A stretch of 59,445 nt of DNA from Candidatus Blautia stercoravium (GCA_019114495.1 DXFK01000187.1:1-59445), one strand, 5' to 3'. Positions 19,000 to 27,262 are shown, counted from the stretch's first letter. The notes: generated from the letters alone by a model not told the origin. Numbers and translations are program-made.

Positions 19000-19884
19000 T
19001 CAGCTTCCGCTCTGCTTTCTCCATTCTCTTGCGGACATGCCGTAATACTGGCGGAAAGCCGCTGAAAAATGTTCCACGGAAGAATAGCCTAGCTGTATTG
19101 AAATATCGGTAATCGTGTTGGACGGATTTTTCAGCAGCAGGCGGGCGGCGGCCATTTTTGCTTCAAATTTTTTCTGAAGAAATGTCTTTCCGTAATGCTT
19201 CTGGAGAAGCCGTTCCGTCTGTCTCTGGCTCAGTCCCAGACGGGAAGAAAGCTGCTCCAGTGTAAGATCCCGGTATTCATACAGAAAACACTCTTCAATA
19301 ATCAGATAATTACGGTCTGCCAGTGAGGATTCCGGAGAAGATTCCTGGTTTTTTGGCATCTCCAGATTTCGGACAGTGAAAACAAGCAGCTGGCAGAGAA
19401 GAGCTTCCAGTACAGTGCGGCAGCCGATTTGCTTGTTTTCCAGTTCATAAAACAGTGCTTCCATCAAAGGTCTCAGATTCTGCCTGTCCTGTCCGAAAAA
19501 CTCTTCTGTCAGGAAAAAGCGATTCAGGAATTCGGGATTCTGTTCCTGGATCAGAGGGCGGTTTCTGGAATCAAATTTCAGGTAGACACAGTATTCTACC
19601 ATCGGATCTTCCGGATCCGAAAGCTGTGAATGTTCCACATGAGGACCGGTGATAAAAAGTGTGGAAGGATTCACCTGATACGGCACATGGTTCAGTGTGA
19701 CGGTACCTTTTCCGGCGGAAATATAGTGGATTTCCCAGCTGTTGCTGCTGTGGCTGTGGCTTGGGAAAGAGCGGTGCAGCGGTTCAAAGGAGAATTTCAG
19801 CGCGTGGCACCGTACATTGCCGATGGAAAAGGCAAGATCAATTTTGTCGTAGAATTTTCCTGGAGTAATCTGTGTCTGTTTCAT
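19000..19884 (-). CDS. AraC-family regulator of the fucose-like module
   Basis: A 294-residue regulator. N-terminal cupin-type ligand domain with SHSHSSNSWEIHYISAGKG and a following FITGPHVEHSQL; C-terminal helix-turn-helix pair with LEQLSSRLGLSQRQTERLLQKHYG and ISIQLGYSSVEHFSAAFRQYYG, ending MSAREWRKQ. Start ATG at 19884 with GAAAGG upstream. It converges on the GH43 gene and diverges from the MFS transporter. A 46-bp element just behind its own -35 recurs almost unchanged before the dehydrogenase-to-fucosidase operon, so it very probably controls itself, the transporter and that operon. Ligand presumably fucose or a relative; inferred. Confidence 0.9.
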   Translation of the reverse strand: MKQTQITPGKFYDKIDLAFSIGNVRCHALKFSFEPLHRSFPSHSHSSNSWEIHYISAGKGTVTLNHVPYQVNPSTLFITGPHVEHSQLSDPEDPMVEYCVYLKFDSRNRPLIQEQNPEFLNRFFLTEEFFGQDRQNLRPLMEALFYELENKQIGCRTVLEALLCQLLVFTVRNLEMPKNQESSPESSLADRNYLIIEECFLYEYRDLTLEQLSSRLGLSQRQTERLLQKHYGKTFLQKKFEAKMAAARLLLKNPSNTITDISIQLGYSSVEHFSAAFRQYYGMSAREWRKQSGS

Positions 19885-19915
19885 GAGTCAGCCTTTCTTT
19901 TGTTTCTGTCTGTTC

Positions 19916-19944
19916 ATTATAAAGGGTCTTATGTGTTTCTTCAA
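19916..19944 (-). promoter_or_regulatory. Promoter of the AraC gene at 19884
   Basis: On the minus strand, -35 TTGAAG (19944-19939) and -10 TATAAT (19921-19916) with a 17-base spacer, about 30 bases before the ATG. The bipartite element at 19957-20002 sits 12 bases upstream of the -35, a class I/II activator-like position. Confidence 0.65.
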
Positions 19945-19956
19945 CCAAAAGATTTC

Positions 19957-20002
19957 GACTTTCGATAATCCGACATTCATACTTGGGTTTTGTCGCTGTC
20001 TT
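19957..20002 (+). promoter_or_regulatory. Bipartite operator, copy A
   Basis: GACTTTCGATAATCCGACAT (19957-19976), 11 bases, then TTTTGTCGCTGTCTT (19988-20002). Both blocks are identical, with the same spacing, to copy B at 21690-21735. Within it CGACA and TGTCG form an inverted pair about two helical turns apart, as expected for a dimeric AraC-type binding site. Confidence 0.8.
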
Positions 20003-20108
20003 GTTTACGATGCATCCTCTGGTGACTCTTGTGTTCGGATATAGTTCCAATAAAACGTAAAGAGAAAACGCAAGGAGAAGCAATCTTTGCGTCAAAACAA
20101 AAATATTA

Positions 20109-20137
20109 GTGAAAAGAACCAGGAAATGTGGTACAAT
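20109..20137 (+). promoter_or_regulatory. Candidate promoter of the MFS transporter
   Basis: GTGAAA (20109-20114), 17 bases, TACAAT (20132-20137), 66 bases before the ATG at 20203. Copy A of the operator is about 107 bases further upstream, so looping or a second start may be involved. The rest of the 318-base intergenic region (19885-20202) shows no gene. Confidence 0.5.
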
Positions 20138-20202
20138 TTCGAAATAACATGTTCCTTTGGCCAGGAATGTGTAATTGTATTGCTACAGAAGGAGAGAAGG
20201 GT

Positions 20203-21375
20203 ATGAACAGAAAAAAAATTCTGGCGTTTGTGTGTTTTGCGGTTCTGATGTTTGCATTGGGGTCAAGCGACTCCTTAAGAGGCATATTTGCGCCGGTATT
20301 TCAGGAAAAATTTGTGCTGACAGATGCGCAGCTTTCGATGATGGTGACAATCAGCTACATAGGAAATCTTCTGTTTCTGAGTATAGGCGGGAAGCTGCTG
20401 GACACATTCGGAAGGAAAAGGGTCATGATCAGTGTCACAGCCCTGTGGTTTCTGGCTATGGTGCTGAATGTTGTGACGGAGAATTATGTGTGTATTATGA
20501 TTTCCATGTTTTTCGCACTGGGGGCATCCACTCTGCTGAACACATCTGTAAATATTATGACGCCGGTTCTTTTTGCGGGAAGCGCAGGGCTGATGGTTAA
20601 TGTGTTCTTCTTTATTCAGGGAATTGGAACCAGCGGAAGCCAGTTTCTGCTGGGAAGGTATGTGTTCAGTTATGAAGGGTTCCGCGCAACCTGTCTGGTT
20701 CTGGCTGTGATTGGTGTGGCAACGATTCTTCTGCTTTTTCTGATTCCCATGAACGGAGGCGCGGGAGTACAGAAACCGGAAGAATTCCGTACGGATGCAG
20801 CAGAACAGAAAAAAAGCGTCTTTGTCCTTTTCTGTCTGATGTTCGGCTGCTATTTTATTGCCGAGCATGGAATTATGAACTGGATGCTGACTTACTGCAT
20901 CCAGGCATTCGGGTTTACCAGTGAGAAAGCTTCCCTGTACCTGTCGGTGTTCTGGGGCGGGATGACCGTGGGAAGACTGGTATTTGCGGGATTTGTACAG
21001 AAAATGGGAACGAAAAAAAGTCTTCGCATTTTTGGTGCGGCGGGCACTGTACTGTTCTGTGTGGGTGTTATTGCCGGGCAGACAGGCGTCATTTTGCTCA
21101 GTCTTTCCGGACTTGCATTGTCTGTGCTGTATCCTACCATGGTACTGCTGATTCAGCAGATGTATCCGGCGGCAGTGGCAGCTACCAGGACGGGTACCAT
21201 CATCAGCATCGGAACGATTGCGGATATCCTGTTTAATTCGGTATTCGGTGTGATTGCAGGCGCTGTCGGATACCGGATGGGCTTTATGATTCTCCCGGCG
21301 GCGATGATCTGTTTCTATATCAGTCTGTGCCGTATCTTTGCCGGGACACGGAAAATCGGCGCGGAAAATCTGTAA
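20203..21375 (+). CDS. MFS sugar transporter, probable fucose/glycoside permease
   Basis: A 390-residue membrane protein with about twelve helices, starting MNRKKILAFVCFAVLMFALG. The loop between helices 2 and 3 carries GGKLLDTFGRKRVM, the MFS signature G-x-x-x-D-x-x-G-R-R/K. The frame is open from 20128 but the ATG at 20203 has GGAGAGAAGGG before it. It diverges from an AraC regulator and is followed by an operon with a fucose mutarotase and a fucosidase, so uptake of L-fucose or a short fucoside is the likely role. FucP-type proton symport is possible, but specificity cannot be read from sequence. Confidence 0.85.
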   Translation: MNRKKILAFVCFAVLMFALGSSDSLRGIFAPVFQEKFVLTDAQLSMMVTISYIGNLLFLSIGGKLLDTFGRKRVMISVTALWFLAMVLNVVTENYVCIMISMFFALGASTLLNTSVNIMTPVLFAGSAGLMVNVFFFIQGIGTSGSQFLLGRYVFSYEGFRATCLVLAVIGVATILLLFLIPMNGGAGVQKPEEFRTDAAEQKKSVFVLFCLMFGCYFIAEHGIMNWMLTYCIQAFGFTSEKASLYLSVFWGGMTVGRLVFAGFVQKMGTKKSLRIFGAAGTVLFCVGVIAGQTGVILLSLSGLALSVLYPTMVLLIQQMYPAAVAATRTGTIISIGTIADILFNSVFGVIAGAVGYRMGFMILPAAMICFYISLCRIFAGTRKIGAENL

Positions 21376-21548
21376 AACGGAAGGAAGAGAAAAAACGCAG
21401 GAATCCTTTTCCGTTTTCAGGTGAGGGACTGCCGGTGGAAAATTCGGGAACAGCAGGCGGATGCTGTGGATATCTTTTTCTGGGAGACAGAACTGAAAAA
21501 GAAAAGCTGTATTCCGTGTAGGGTTATCGGGAAATAGATAGACTTAAA

Positions 21549-21587
21549 CAAGGGCCGTTGTGACATAACCAGTCACAACGGCCCTTG
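21549..21587 (+). terminator. Perfect 16-bp stem-loop after the transporter gene
   Basis: CAAGGGCCGTTGTGAC (21549-21564) pairs completely with GTCACAACGGCCCTTG (21572-21587) over a 7-base loop. No T-run follows on the plus strand, and only TTT on the minus strand, so it may be a terminator of reduced strength, a processing site or a protein-binding palindrome. Confidence 0.55.
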
Positions 21588-21689
21588 AAAGAGAAAGGGA
21601 TACTGAATTGTCAGACACGATCCCTCAGACGGAGGTCTCCTTTTTTAGTATCATGGGTTAAAACCGGATCTATCCGACAACCCCATCCG

Positions 21690-21735
21690 GACTTTCGATA
21701 ATCCGACATCAATACTTTGCTTTTGTCGCTGTCTT
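21690..21735 (+). promoter_or_regulatory. Bipartite operator, copy B
   Basis: GACTTTCGATAATCCGACAT (21690-21709), 11 bases, TTTTGTCGCTGTCTT (21721-21735): the same two blocks and spacing as copy A at 19957. It ends two bases before the expected -35 position of the promoter whose -10 TATAAT is at 21761-21766. The -35 itself (CTTATT) is poor, as for activator-dependent promoters. Confidence 0.82.
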
Positions 21736-21737
21736 CT

Positions 21738-21766
21738 CTTATTCTGCACGGAAAGACTGCTATAAT
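21738..21766 (+). promoter_or_regulatory. Activator-dependent promoter of the dehydrogenase-to-fucosidase operon
   Basis: Consensus -10 TATAAT at 21761-21766; the hexamer 17 bases upstream is CTTATT, a weak -35. Operator B abuts it. The ATG of the first gene is 57 bases downstream of the -10. Confidence 0.65.
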
Positions 21767-21823
21767 AAAAGTATATGAAAGAATGATTCGAGAGAGAGTC
21801 AGAGAAAGAGGAGGAATCATAAA

Positions 21824-22897
21824 ATGGCAGTCAGAATGCTTCCCAAAACAATGGTGGGTGCAACGCTTCCGGGCAACAGCACCGTGGAGATGAAGGAGTT
21901 TGAGATCCCGAAACCGGGACATGGAGAGGTATTGATCCAGACAAAGGCAACAACCATCTGCGGCAGCGATATCCGCTGTATTTACAGAGAGCATACAGGA
22001 AAAGGTGCGGAAGGTTATATTCCGGGTATGGTAGCTGGCCATGAGCCCTGCGGAGTCATCGTGGAAGAAGGAGAAGGACTGAGAAGATTCAAAAAAGGCG
22101 ACCGTGTCATCGTTTATCATATTTCCGGATGCGGCGTCTGCAACGATTGCCGCAGAGGCTATTATATCTCCTGTAAAAGCCGTTTCCGCAGAGCCTACGG
22201 ATGGCAGAGAAACGGAGGAATGGCTCCGTATATTCTGGCAGAGGAGAAGGATCTGATCGCACTTCCCGATGAGCTGACATACAAAGATGGAGCACAGGTA
22301 GCCTGTGGTTTTGGTACTGTCTACGAAGCGATTGAAAAAATCGGTATTTCCGGAAATGATGCAGTTCTGGTTACGGGTCTCGGACCGGTAGGTCTTGCTG
22401 CTCTGATGCTGGCGAAAGCAATGGGAGCAAATCATCTGATCGGTGTGGAGATGAATGATTACAGAATTGAGCTTGCAAAGAAACTCGGACTGGTGGATGA
22501 AGTATTCCGCCCGGGCGAGGATACACTGGAGCAGATCCTGAAGGTGACAGGAGGAAAAGGCGTAGAGCGTGCGATTGATGCAAGTGCCAACGATGGGGGA
22601 CGTCAGCTGGCCATCCGTGCGACAAGAGAATGGGGAAAAATCGCCTTTGTTGGAGAGGGAGGAACCTGTACCTTCATGCCAAGCCCGGATATCATTCACG
22701 GACAGAAGACGATCTACGGCTCCTGGGTGACCAGTCTGTGGCGTATGGAAGAACTGGTGGAGCGTCTGGTCAGATGGAATATTCATCCGGAAGATCTGAT
22801 TACGCATGAGTTTCCCATCGAAAAGGCCGGTGAGGCTTATCAGCTGATGGCGAAAGGCAACTGCGGAAAGGTTGCGGTTGTATATGATAAAGACTGA
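21824..22897 (+). CDS. Zinc-dependent medium-chain alcohol dehydrogenase
   Basis: A 357-residue MDR dehydrogenase. Catalytic zinc residues are the cysteine in TTICGSD and the His-Glu in VAGHEPCG; structural zinc is held by the four cysteines of the CGVCNDCRRGYYISC stretch. The Rossmann motif is VTGLGPVGLAAL, with the acidic VEMND after strand 2 favouring NAD(H). Such enzymes oxidise secondary alcohols of polyols or sugars. It heads the operon ADH-AKR-fucU-Gfo/Idh-GH29, so a fucose-derived polyol or sugar is a likely substrate; not proven. Start has AGGAGG nine bases upstream; promoter and operator B lie just before. Confidence 0.92.
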   Translation: MAVRMLPKTMVGATLPGNSTVEMKEFEIPKPGHGEVLIQTKATTICGSDIRCIYREHTGKGAEGYIPGMVAGHEPCGVIVEEGEGLRRFKKGDRVIVYHISGCGVCNDCRRGYYISCKSRFRRAYGWQRNGGMAPYILAEEKDLIALPDELTYKDGAQVACGFGTVYEAIEKIGISGNDAVLVTGLGPVGLAALMLAKAMGANHLIGVEMNDYRIELAKKLGLVDEVFRPGEDTLEQILKVTGGKGVERAIDASANDGGRQLAIRATREWGKIAFVGEGGTCTFMPSPDIIHGQKTIYGSWVTSLWRMEELVERLVRWNIHPEDLITHEFPIEKAGEAYQLMAKGNCGKVAVVYDKD

Positions 22898-22979
22898 AGT
22901 CAGTACGGAGCCGGCAGTGGAGGAGACAGAAACGTCTGCCGATGCCGATATCAGAAAAACAGGGAAAGGGTGGCAGAAC

Positions 22980-24038
22980 ATGGAAGCGGAAAAGAAAGAC
23001 ATGATTCCAGAAGCGGTGAATCCCGCACAGGTGCCGAAGCATACGCTGTATACCGGATGTGAAATTCCGGCGGTGGGAATCGGAACGTTCGGATCTGATA
23101 AATACAACGCTTCAGAAATTGCCGAAGCTGTGTGCGGTGCAGTACGCGGCGGCTATCGGCTGATCGACTGCGCGAGCGTTTATCAGAATGAAAAAGAGAT
23201 CGGCGGTGCGCTTACACGGCTGTTTGAAGAAGGAAGCGTAACAAGAGAGGAACTTTTTATCACAGGAAAGGTATGGAACGATATGCACGGAGAAGGTATG
23301 GTGGAGCGTTCCTGCCGCCAGAGCCTGGAAGATCTTGGGGTTGACTATCTGGATCTGTATCTGGTGCACTGGCCGTTCCCGAATTACCATGCGCCAGGCT
23401 GTGACGGGGATTCCAGAAATCCCGATTCCCGTCCGTTCTCTGCAGAGGAATATCTGAAGGTATGGAGACAGTGCGAAAGACTGGTAGAACTTGGACTTGT
23501 TCGTCATATCGGAATGTCAAACATGACCATTCCGAAACTGGAGGCGGTTCTTCCGCAGTGCCGGATCCGTCCGGCAGCCATTGAGATGGAACTGCATCCC
23601 GGTTTCCAGCAGCCAGAGCTGTTTGCGTATGTGCAGGAACATGGCATGGTACCCATCGGATACTGCCCGATTGGCTCTCCATCCCGCCCGGAACGTGACC
23701 GGACGGCAGAAGATGTCGCTGACACACAGATGCCGGAGATTGTGAAGATTGCAGAGGCGCATCAGGTACATCCGGCAATTGTATGTATCAAATGGGCAGT
23801 GCAGAACGGACAGATTCCGATTCCGTTTTCTGTGAAACCGGCGCAGTATCTGGAAAATCTCAGGTGTGCAGTGACGGATCCGCTGACAGAAGAGGAAATG
23901 GAGATGATCCGCCGTGCAGACAAAAACTGCCGTCTGGTCAAAGGACAGGTCTTTCTGTGGCCGGGTGCATCGGACTGGAAGGACCTTTGGGATGAAGATG
24001 GAACAATCTGCGGATGGAAGGAGAATGGAATATGCTGA
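22980..24038 (+). CDS. Aldo/keto reductase
   Basis: A 352-residue AKR with the TIM-barrel tetrad: Asp in RLIDCASVY, Tyr in the same motif, Lys in FITGKVWND and His in LYLVHWPF. C-terminal IPIPFSVKP is the usual NADP(H)-binding segment (family form IPK/RS). The frame is open from a TTG at 22872 inside the dehydrogenase gene, but that start has no good ribosome site; ATG 22980, after GGGTGG, begins nearer the conserved barrel start (KHTLYTGCEIPAVGIGTFG). AKRs reduce aldehydes and aldoses with NADPH, so L-fucose to L-fucitol is conceivable. Its end overlaps the fucU start by seven bases. Confidence 0.88.
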   Translation: MEAEKKDMIPEAVNPAQVPKHTLYTGCEIPAVGIGTFGSDKYNASEIAEAVCGAVRGGYRLIDCASVYQNEKEIGGALTRLFEEGSVTREELFITGKVWNDMHGEGMVERSCRQSLEDLGVDYLDLYLVHWPFPNYHAPGCDGDSRNPDSRPFSAEEYLKVWRQCERLVELGLVRHIGMSNMTIPKLEAVLPQCRIRPAAIEMELHPGFQQPELFAYVQEHGMVPIGYCPIGSPSRPERDRTAEDVADTQMPEIVKIAEAHQVHPAIVCIKWAVQNGQIPIPFSVKPAQYLENLRCAVTDPLTEEEMEMIRRADKNCRLVKGQVFLWPGASDWKDLWDEDGTICGWKENGIC

Positions 24039-24472
24039 AAGGAATACCGAAAATTTTATCTCCGGAACTTCTGAAAGTTCTGTGTGAGATGGGGCACAGT
24101 GACCAATTGGTTATCGCAGACGGAAATTTTCCGTCCGAGAGCATCGGAAAGGATGCAAAGGTGATCCGTATGGACGGTCACGGTACTGTGGAAGTTCTGG
24201 AAGCGATTCTGAAGCTGTTTCCTCTGGATACTTATGTGGAACATCCGGTTCAGCTGATGGAAGTGATGCCGGGAGATCCGGTAGAAACCCCCATTTGGGA
24301 CGAGTACCGGAAAACTGTGAAAAAGTATGAGGAAAGAGGAACAGCAGCCATCGGAACTGTTGAGAGATTTGCTTTTTATGAGGAAGCAAGAAAGGCATAC
24401 GCAGTCATCGCCACAGGAGAGACAGCACTTTATGCGAACGTGATGCTGCAAAAAGGAGTTGTGAGGGAATGA
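24032..24472 (+). CDS. fucU: L-fucose mutarotase, RbsD/FucU family
   Basis: A 146-residue enzyme that interconverts the alpha and beta anomers of L-fucose (EC 5.1.3.29); RbsD-type relatives act on ribose. It begins MLKGIPKILSPELLKVLCEMGHSDQLVIADGNFP, matching FucU, where the histidine of MGH and the aspartate of ADGNFP are in the active site. Length fits FucU (about 140). An upstream ATG at 24014 exists, but 24032 has AAGGAG eight bases before it. It overlaps genes on both sides (aldo/keto reductase by seven bases, Gfo/Idh by four), so translation is tightly coupled. This is the best evidence that the operon deals with fucose. Confidence 0.9.
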   Translation: MLKGIPKILSPELLKVLCEMGHSDQLVIADGNFPSESIGKDAKVIRMDGHGTVEVLEAILKLFPLDTYVEHPVQLMEVMPGDPVETPIWDEYRKTVKKYEERGTAAIGTVERFAFYEEARKAYAVIATGETALYANVMLQKGVVRE

Positions 24473-25494
24473 GAACAGAAAGCTTTCGATGGGGGATTCT
24501 GGGTGCGGGAAATATTGCGGTGAAATTCTGTGATGCCGTGAACGGTATTGCAGACTGTACAGTGGCAGCTGTGGGAAGTAAATCCCTTTCGCGGGCAGAA
24601 ACATTTGCCCGCGAAAACGGGATTGAACGCTGGTATGGGAACTATGAAGAGTTGCTGAAAAATGAGAAGCCGGATGCGGTTTATATCGCGGCGACTTCGA
24701 ACGATCATTACCGTCTGACCATGATGGCATTGGATTATGGTATTCCGGTTTTATGTGAAAAAGCAATGTTTCAGAACAGCGGACAGGCATCGGTTGTTTT
24801 TGCGCGTTCAGAAAAAGAAAAAATTTTTGTGATGGAAGCAATGTGGAGCCGTTTCCTTCCGGCAGTACGGACCGCGGCAAAGTGGCTGGAACAGGGAAGG
24901 ATCGGAAGAGTGACGGCGGCGGAAGCAGCGATCGGTTTTCTCGCTCCGTATGAACCGTCCAACCGGTATTTTAATCCTGCACTCGGAGGGGGTGCGGCGC
25001 TGGATCTGACTGTATATACGTTTGAACTCCTGACATTTTTTCTCGGCCATGGATATCTGCAGGCGGATGCCACCGTATATCCGTCGGAAACAGGAGTGGA
25101 TGAGACGGATCATATTGTGCTGGAGTATCCGGACTTTCCGGCGGTGATGACTACAAGTCTCCGGGCACCGCTGGAGGAACAGCTGGTACTTTGCGGAACA
25201 GAAGGCAGGATCGTGGTTCCGCGTCCGCATATGGCAGAGGAAGCAATTCTTTTTGACCCCAGCGGGAAGTGTGTGGAAGCGTACAGAGACACAGAGACGG
25301 TAAATGGCTTTCAGTATGAAATCCGGGAAGCCATGGGATGTATCCGGGAAGGGCGTACGGAGAGCCGTGTGGTTCCGCACAGAGATACTATGGCATGTGC
25401 AGAACTGTTTGACAGAATCGGCGAAGTGATGGAAAAGAAAAAATCAGGAGGATGTTATGACAGAAAAGGAAATTCAGAGACTGAAGGAAATTGA
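24469..25494 (+). CDS. Gfo/Idh/MocA-family oxidoreductase
   Basis: A 341-residue NAD(P)-dependent sugar oxidoreductase. N-terminal Rossmann fold RWGILGAGNIAVKF; the family EKP motif appears as LCEKAM; the C-terminal alpha/beta domain holds GGGAALDLTVYTFEL, where the family normally has G-G-x-x-x-D-x-G-x-H, so the usual catalytic histidine position is changed to a tyrosine or phenylalanine context. Relatives act on trans-dihydrodiols and sugars. The stop lies 38 bases inside the fucosidase gene. Role in the operon is open: sugar oxidation, epimerisation through a keto intermediate, or glycoside cleavage by redox chemistry. Confidence 0.9.
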   Translation: MRTESFRWGILGAGNIAVKFCDAVNGIADCTVAAVGSKSLSRAETFARENGIERWYGNYEELLKNEKPDAVYIAATSNDHYRLTMMALDYGIPVLCEKAMFQNSGQASVVFARSEKEKIFVMEAMWSRFLPAVRTAAKWLEQGRIGRVTAAEAAIGFLAPYEPSNRYFNPALGGGAALDLTVYTFELLTFFLGHGYLQADATVYPSETGVDETDHIVLEYPDFPAVMTTSLRAPLEEQLVLCGTEGRIVVPRPHMAEEAILFDPSGKCVEAYRDTETVNGFQYEIREAMGCIREGRTESRVVPHRDTMACAELFDRIGEVMEKKKSGGCYDRKGNSETEGN

Positions 25495-26938
25495 TCAGGT
25501 AATTGCAGAAGGGAAGTATCAGGACACATGGGAATCTCTGCAGCAGTACGAACAGCCGCGGTGGTTTCGGGACGCAAAATTCGGAATCTTCATCCACTGG
25601 GGTGTGTACAGTGTTCCGGCTTTTGCAAATGAGTGGTATTCCAGGAATATGTATATTCAGGGGACTCGGGAATTTGAGCACCATGTAAAGACATACGGAC
25701 CTCACAAAGAATTCGGATATAAGGATTTTATCCCGATGTTCCGTGCGGAAAAGTTTGACCCGGAACAATGGATCGAACTGTTTCGGAAGGCAGGGGCACG
25801 GTATGTGGTTCCGGTTGCAGAACATCATGACGGCTTTCAGATGTACCGGAGTGAGATTTCCCACTGGAATGCCTTCGAGATGGGACCCAAAAGAGATGTT
25901 CTCGGAGAACTCTCGGAGGAAGCCAAAAAGCACGGACTTTACAACTGTGCATCTTCTCATAGAATTGAACACTGGTTTTTCATGGGTCATGGTAAGGAAT
26001 TTGACAGCGACATCAAAGAACCGATGCAGAGGGGAGATTTCTACTGGCCTGCCATGCCGGAACCGGATCATCAGGATCTGTTCAGTACCCCTGCGCCGAC
26101 TCAGGAATATCTGGAGGACTGGATGCTGCGCACCTGTGAGATCATTGACCGGTACCAGCCGAAGATTCTGTATTTTGACTGGTGGATTCAACATGAATCT
26201 GCACGTCCTTATCTGAGAAAAATTGCGGCTTACTATTACAATCGCGCTATGGAGTGGGGCGAAGAAGTTGTCATATGCTACAAACATGATGCCTTTATGT
26301 TCGGAACGGCAGTTGTGGATATTGAAAGAGGACAGTTTGCAGATGTCAAACCGTTCCACTGGCAGACCGATGAGGCAATTGCAACGAATTCCTGGTGCTA
26401 TACGCCGACCAACGAGTATCGGCCGGCAGCCGAGATCCTTCAGGATTTTGTGGATATTGTCAGCAAGAACGGAAACCTTCTGCTGAATGTGGGGCCGAAG
26501 GCAGACGGAACGTTCTCGGACGAGGAGACAAAGGTTCTGGAAGAAATCGGAGAATGGCTGAAGGTTAACGGGGAAGCTATTTACGGAAGCAAGGTCTGGA
26601 GAAAGTACGGAGAAGGACCCACAAAGATCGTGGAAGGTCAGTTTGCGGACAGTATCAAGAAAAATTTCACTTCCGAGGATGTACGGTATACAATGAATGG
26701 AGGCTGTCTGTATGCCATGGCGATGAGAAGTGCAGAAGACGGCATCTACCATTTTCCGGCATTGGGTGACCGCGATGCGTCTCATGCTCCGGAATTCCAC
26801 GGAGTGCTCCGGAAGGTAGAGGTGCTTGGGTTTGAAAATAGCACTCTGGAATGGGAACGGAAGGAGGAAGAACTTATAATCCGTACGACGGGAATTGAAA
26901 GCGACCGGCCGGTTGTTTTCCGGATCTCTCTGGAATAA
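25457..26938 (+). CDS. Alpha-L-fucosidase, GH29
   Basis: A 493-residue retaining fucosidase (EC 3.2.1.51). It has the family start WFRDAKFGIFIHWGVYSVPAF, the HHDGF motif (EHHDGFQMY), and the nucleophile aspartate D241 in ILYFDWW. GNLLLNVGPKADGTF closes the barrel, followed by the C-terminal beta domain. No signal peptide, so it cleaves imported fucosides in the cytoplasm. AGGAGG stands at 25447-25452, five bases before the ATG and inside the Gfo/Idh gene. The gene is followed by a terminator at 26964, so it closes the operon. Confidence 0.95.
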   Translation: MTEKEIQRLKEIDQVIAEGKYQDTWESLQQYEQPRWFRDAKFGIFIHWGVYSVPAFANEWYSRNMYIQGTREFEHHVKTYGPHKEFGYKDFIPMFRAEKFDPEQWIELFRKAGARYVVPVAEHHDGFQMYRSEISHWNAFEMGPKRDVLGELSEEAKKHGLYNCASSHRIEHWFFMGHGKEFDSDIKEPMQRGDFYWPAMPEPDHQDLFSTPAPTQEYLEDWMLRTCEIIDRYQPKILYFDWWIQHESARPYLRKIAAYYYNRAMEWGEEVVICYKHDAFMFGTAVVDIERGQFADVKPFHWQTDEAIATNSWCYTPTNEYRPAAEILQDFVDIVSKNGNLLLNVGPKADGTFSDEETKVLEEIGEWLKVNGEAIYGSKVWRKYGEGPTKIVEGQFADSIKKNFTSEDVRYTMNGGCLYAMAMRSAEDGIYHFPALGDRDASHAPEFHGVLRKVEVLGFENSTLEWERKEEELIIRTTGIESDRPVVFRISLE

Positions 26939-26963
26939 GGAAAACACTTCAATCTGGAAACAG

Positions 26964-27007
26964 AAAGTGCTCAGTCCAATTTAAAACACGAGGACTGAGC
27001 ACTTTTT
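26964..27007 (+). terminator. Rho-independent terminator after the fucosidase operon
   Basis: AAAGTGCTCAGTCC (26964-26977) pairs with GGACTGAGCACTTT (26992-27005), followed by TT. The loop is 14 bases. It lies 25 bases after the fucosidase stop. Confidence 0.85.
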
Positions 27008-27262
27008 CCGTGTCGGATAAAGACATCTGTCCGTGGCTAAAGATTTTTCCGGTATCTTGAACTGAGAATAGTTATCGATTAAATAGTAATGATCAAAGAC
27101 GGTAAATATCTGATATCCGTGACACTGGTAAAAAAACAGGGTTTGGTGGCCCGGAAGTCCAGGTGTAAATGTGTCTGACACCAAGATGGCGGATATGGTC
27201 TTCCAGGCAGGTCAGCAGATGGGCTCCTAAATGTCGCAGATTCTGATCACAAGCGGATAGAT
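27008..27262 (-). pseudogene. Remnant of a GNAT-type acetyltransferase
   Basis: On the minus strand a stretch reads LGAHLLTCLEDHIRHLGVRHIY and then, after a frame change near 27170, PGHQTLFFYQCHGYQIFTVF and DHYYLIDNYS. The second piece looks like the end of a GNAT domain (the family Y-x-x-x-G-[FY] motif near FYQCHGY). Two frames and no start show it is a fragment. Confidence is limited by its shortness. Confidence 0.5.

Larger units (their letters stand above)
21376..21823 (+). other. 448-base intergenic region with hairpin, operator and promoter
   Basis: Bases 21376-21540 hold no supportable gene; one short open stretch ends at 21537 and may be a decayed gene tail. A perfect 16-bp hairpin lies at 21549-21587. 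Three ATCCG-type half sites follow: TATCCGACAA (21671-21680), CATCCGGAC (21684-21692) and the one inside operator B. Confidence 0.5.

Noticed and set aside
21327-21521. 64-codon open frame after the MFS gene
   Set aside because: Overlaps the transporter end, has no ribosome site and no family likeness.
21611-23107. Minus-strand open frame (498 codons) over the dehydrogenase gene and operator B
   Set aside because: Runs through a promoter and operator and opposes a well-supported dehydrogenase; low-quality protein.
25388-26947. Minus-strand open frame (519 codons) across the fucosidase gene
   Set aside because: Shadow of GH29; no recognisable domains, while the plus strand has clear catalytic motifs.
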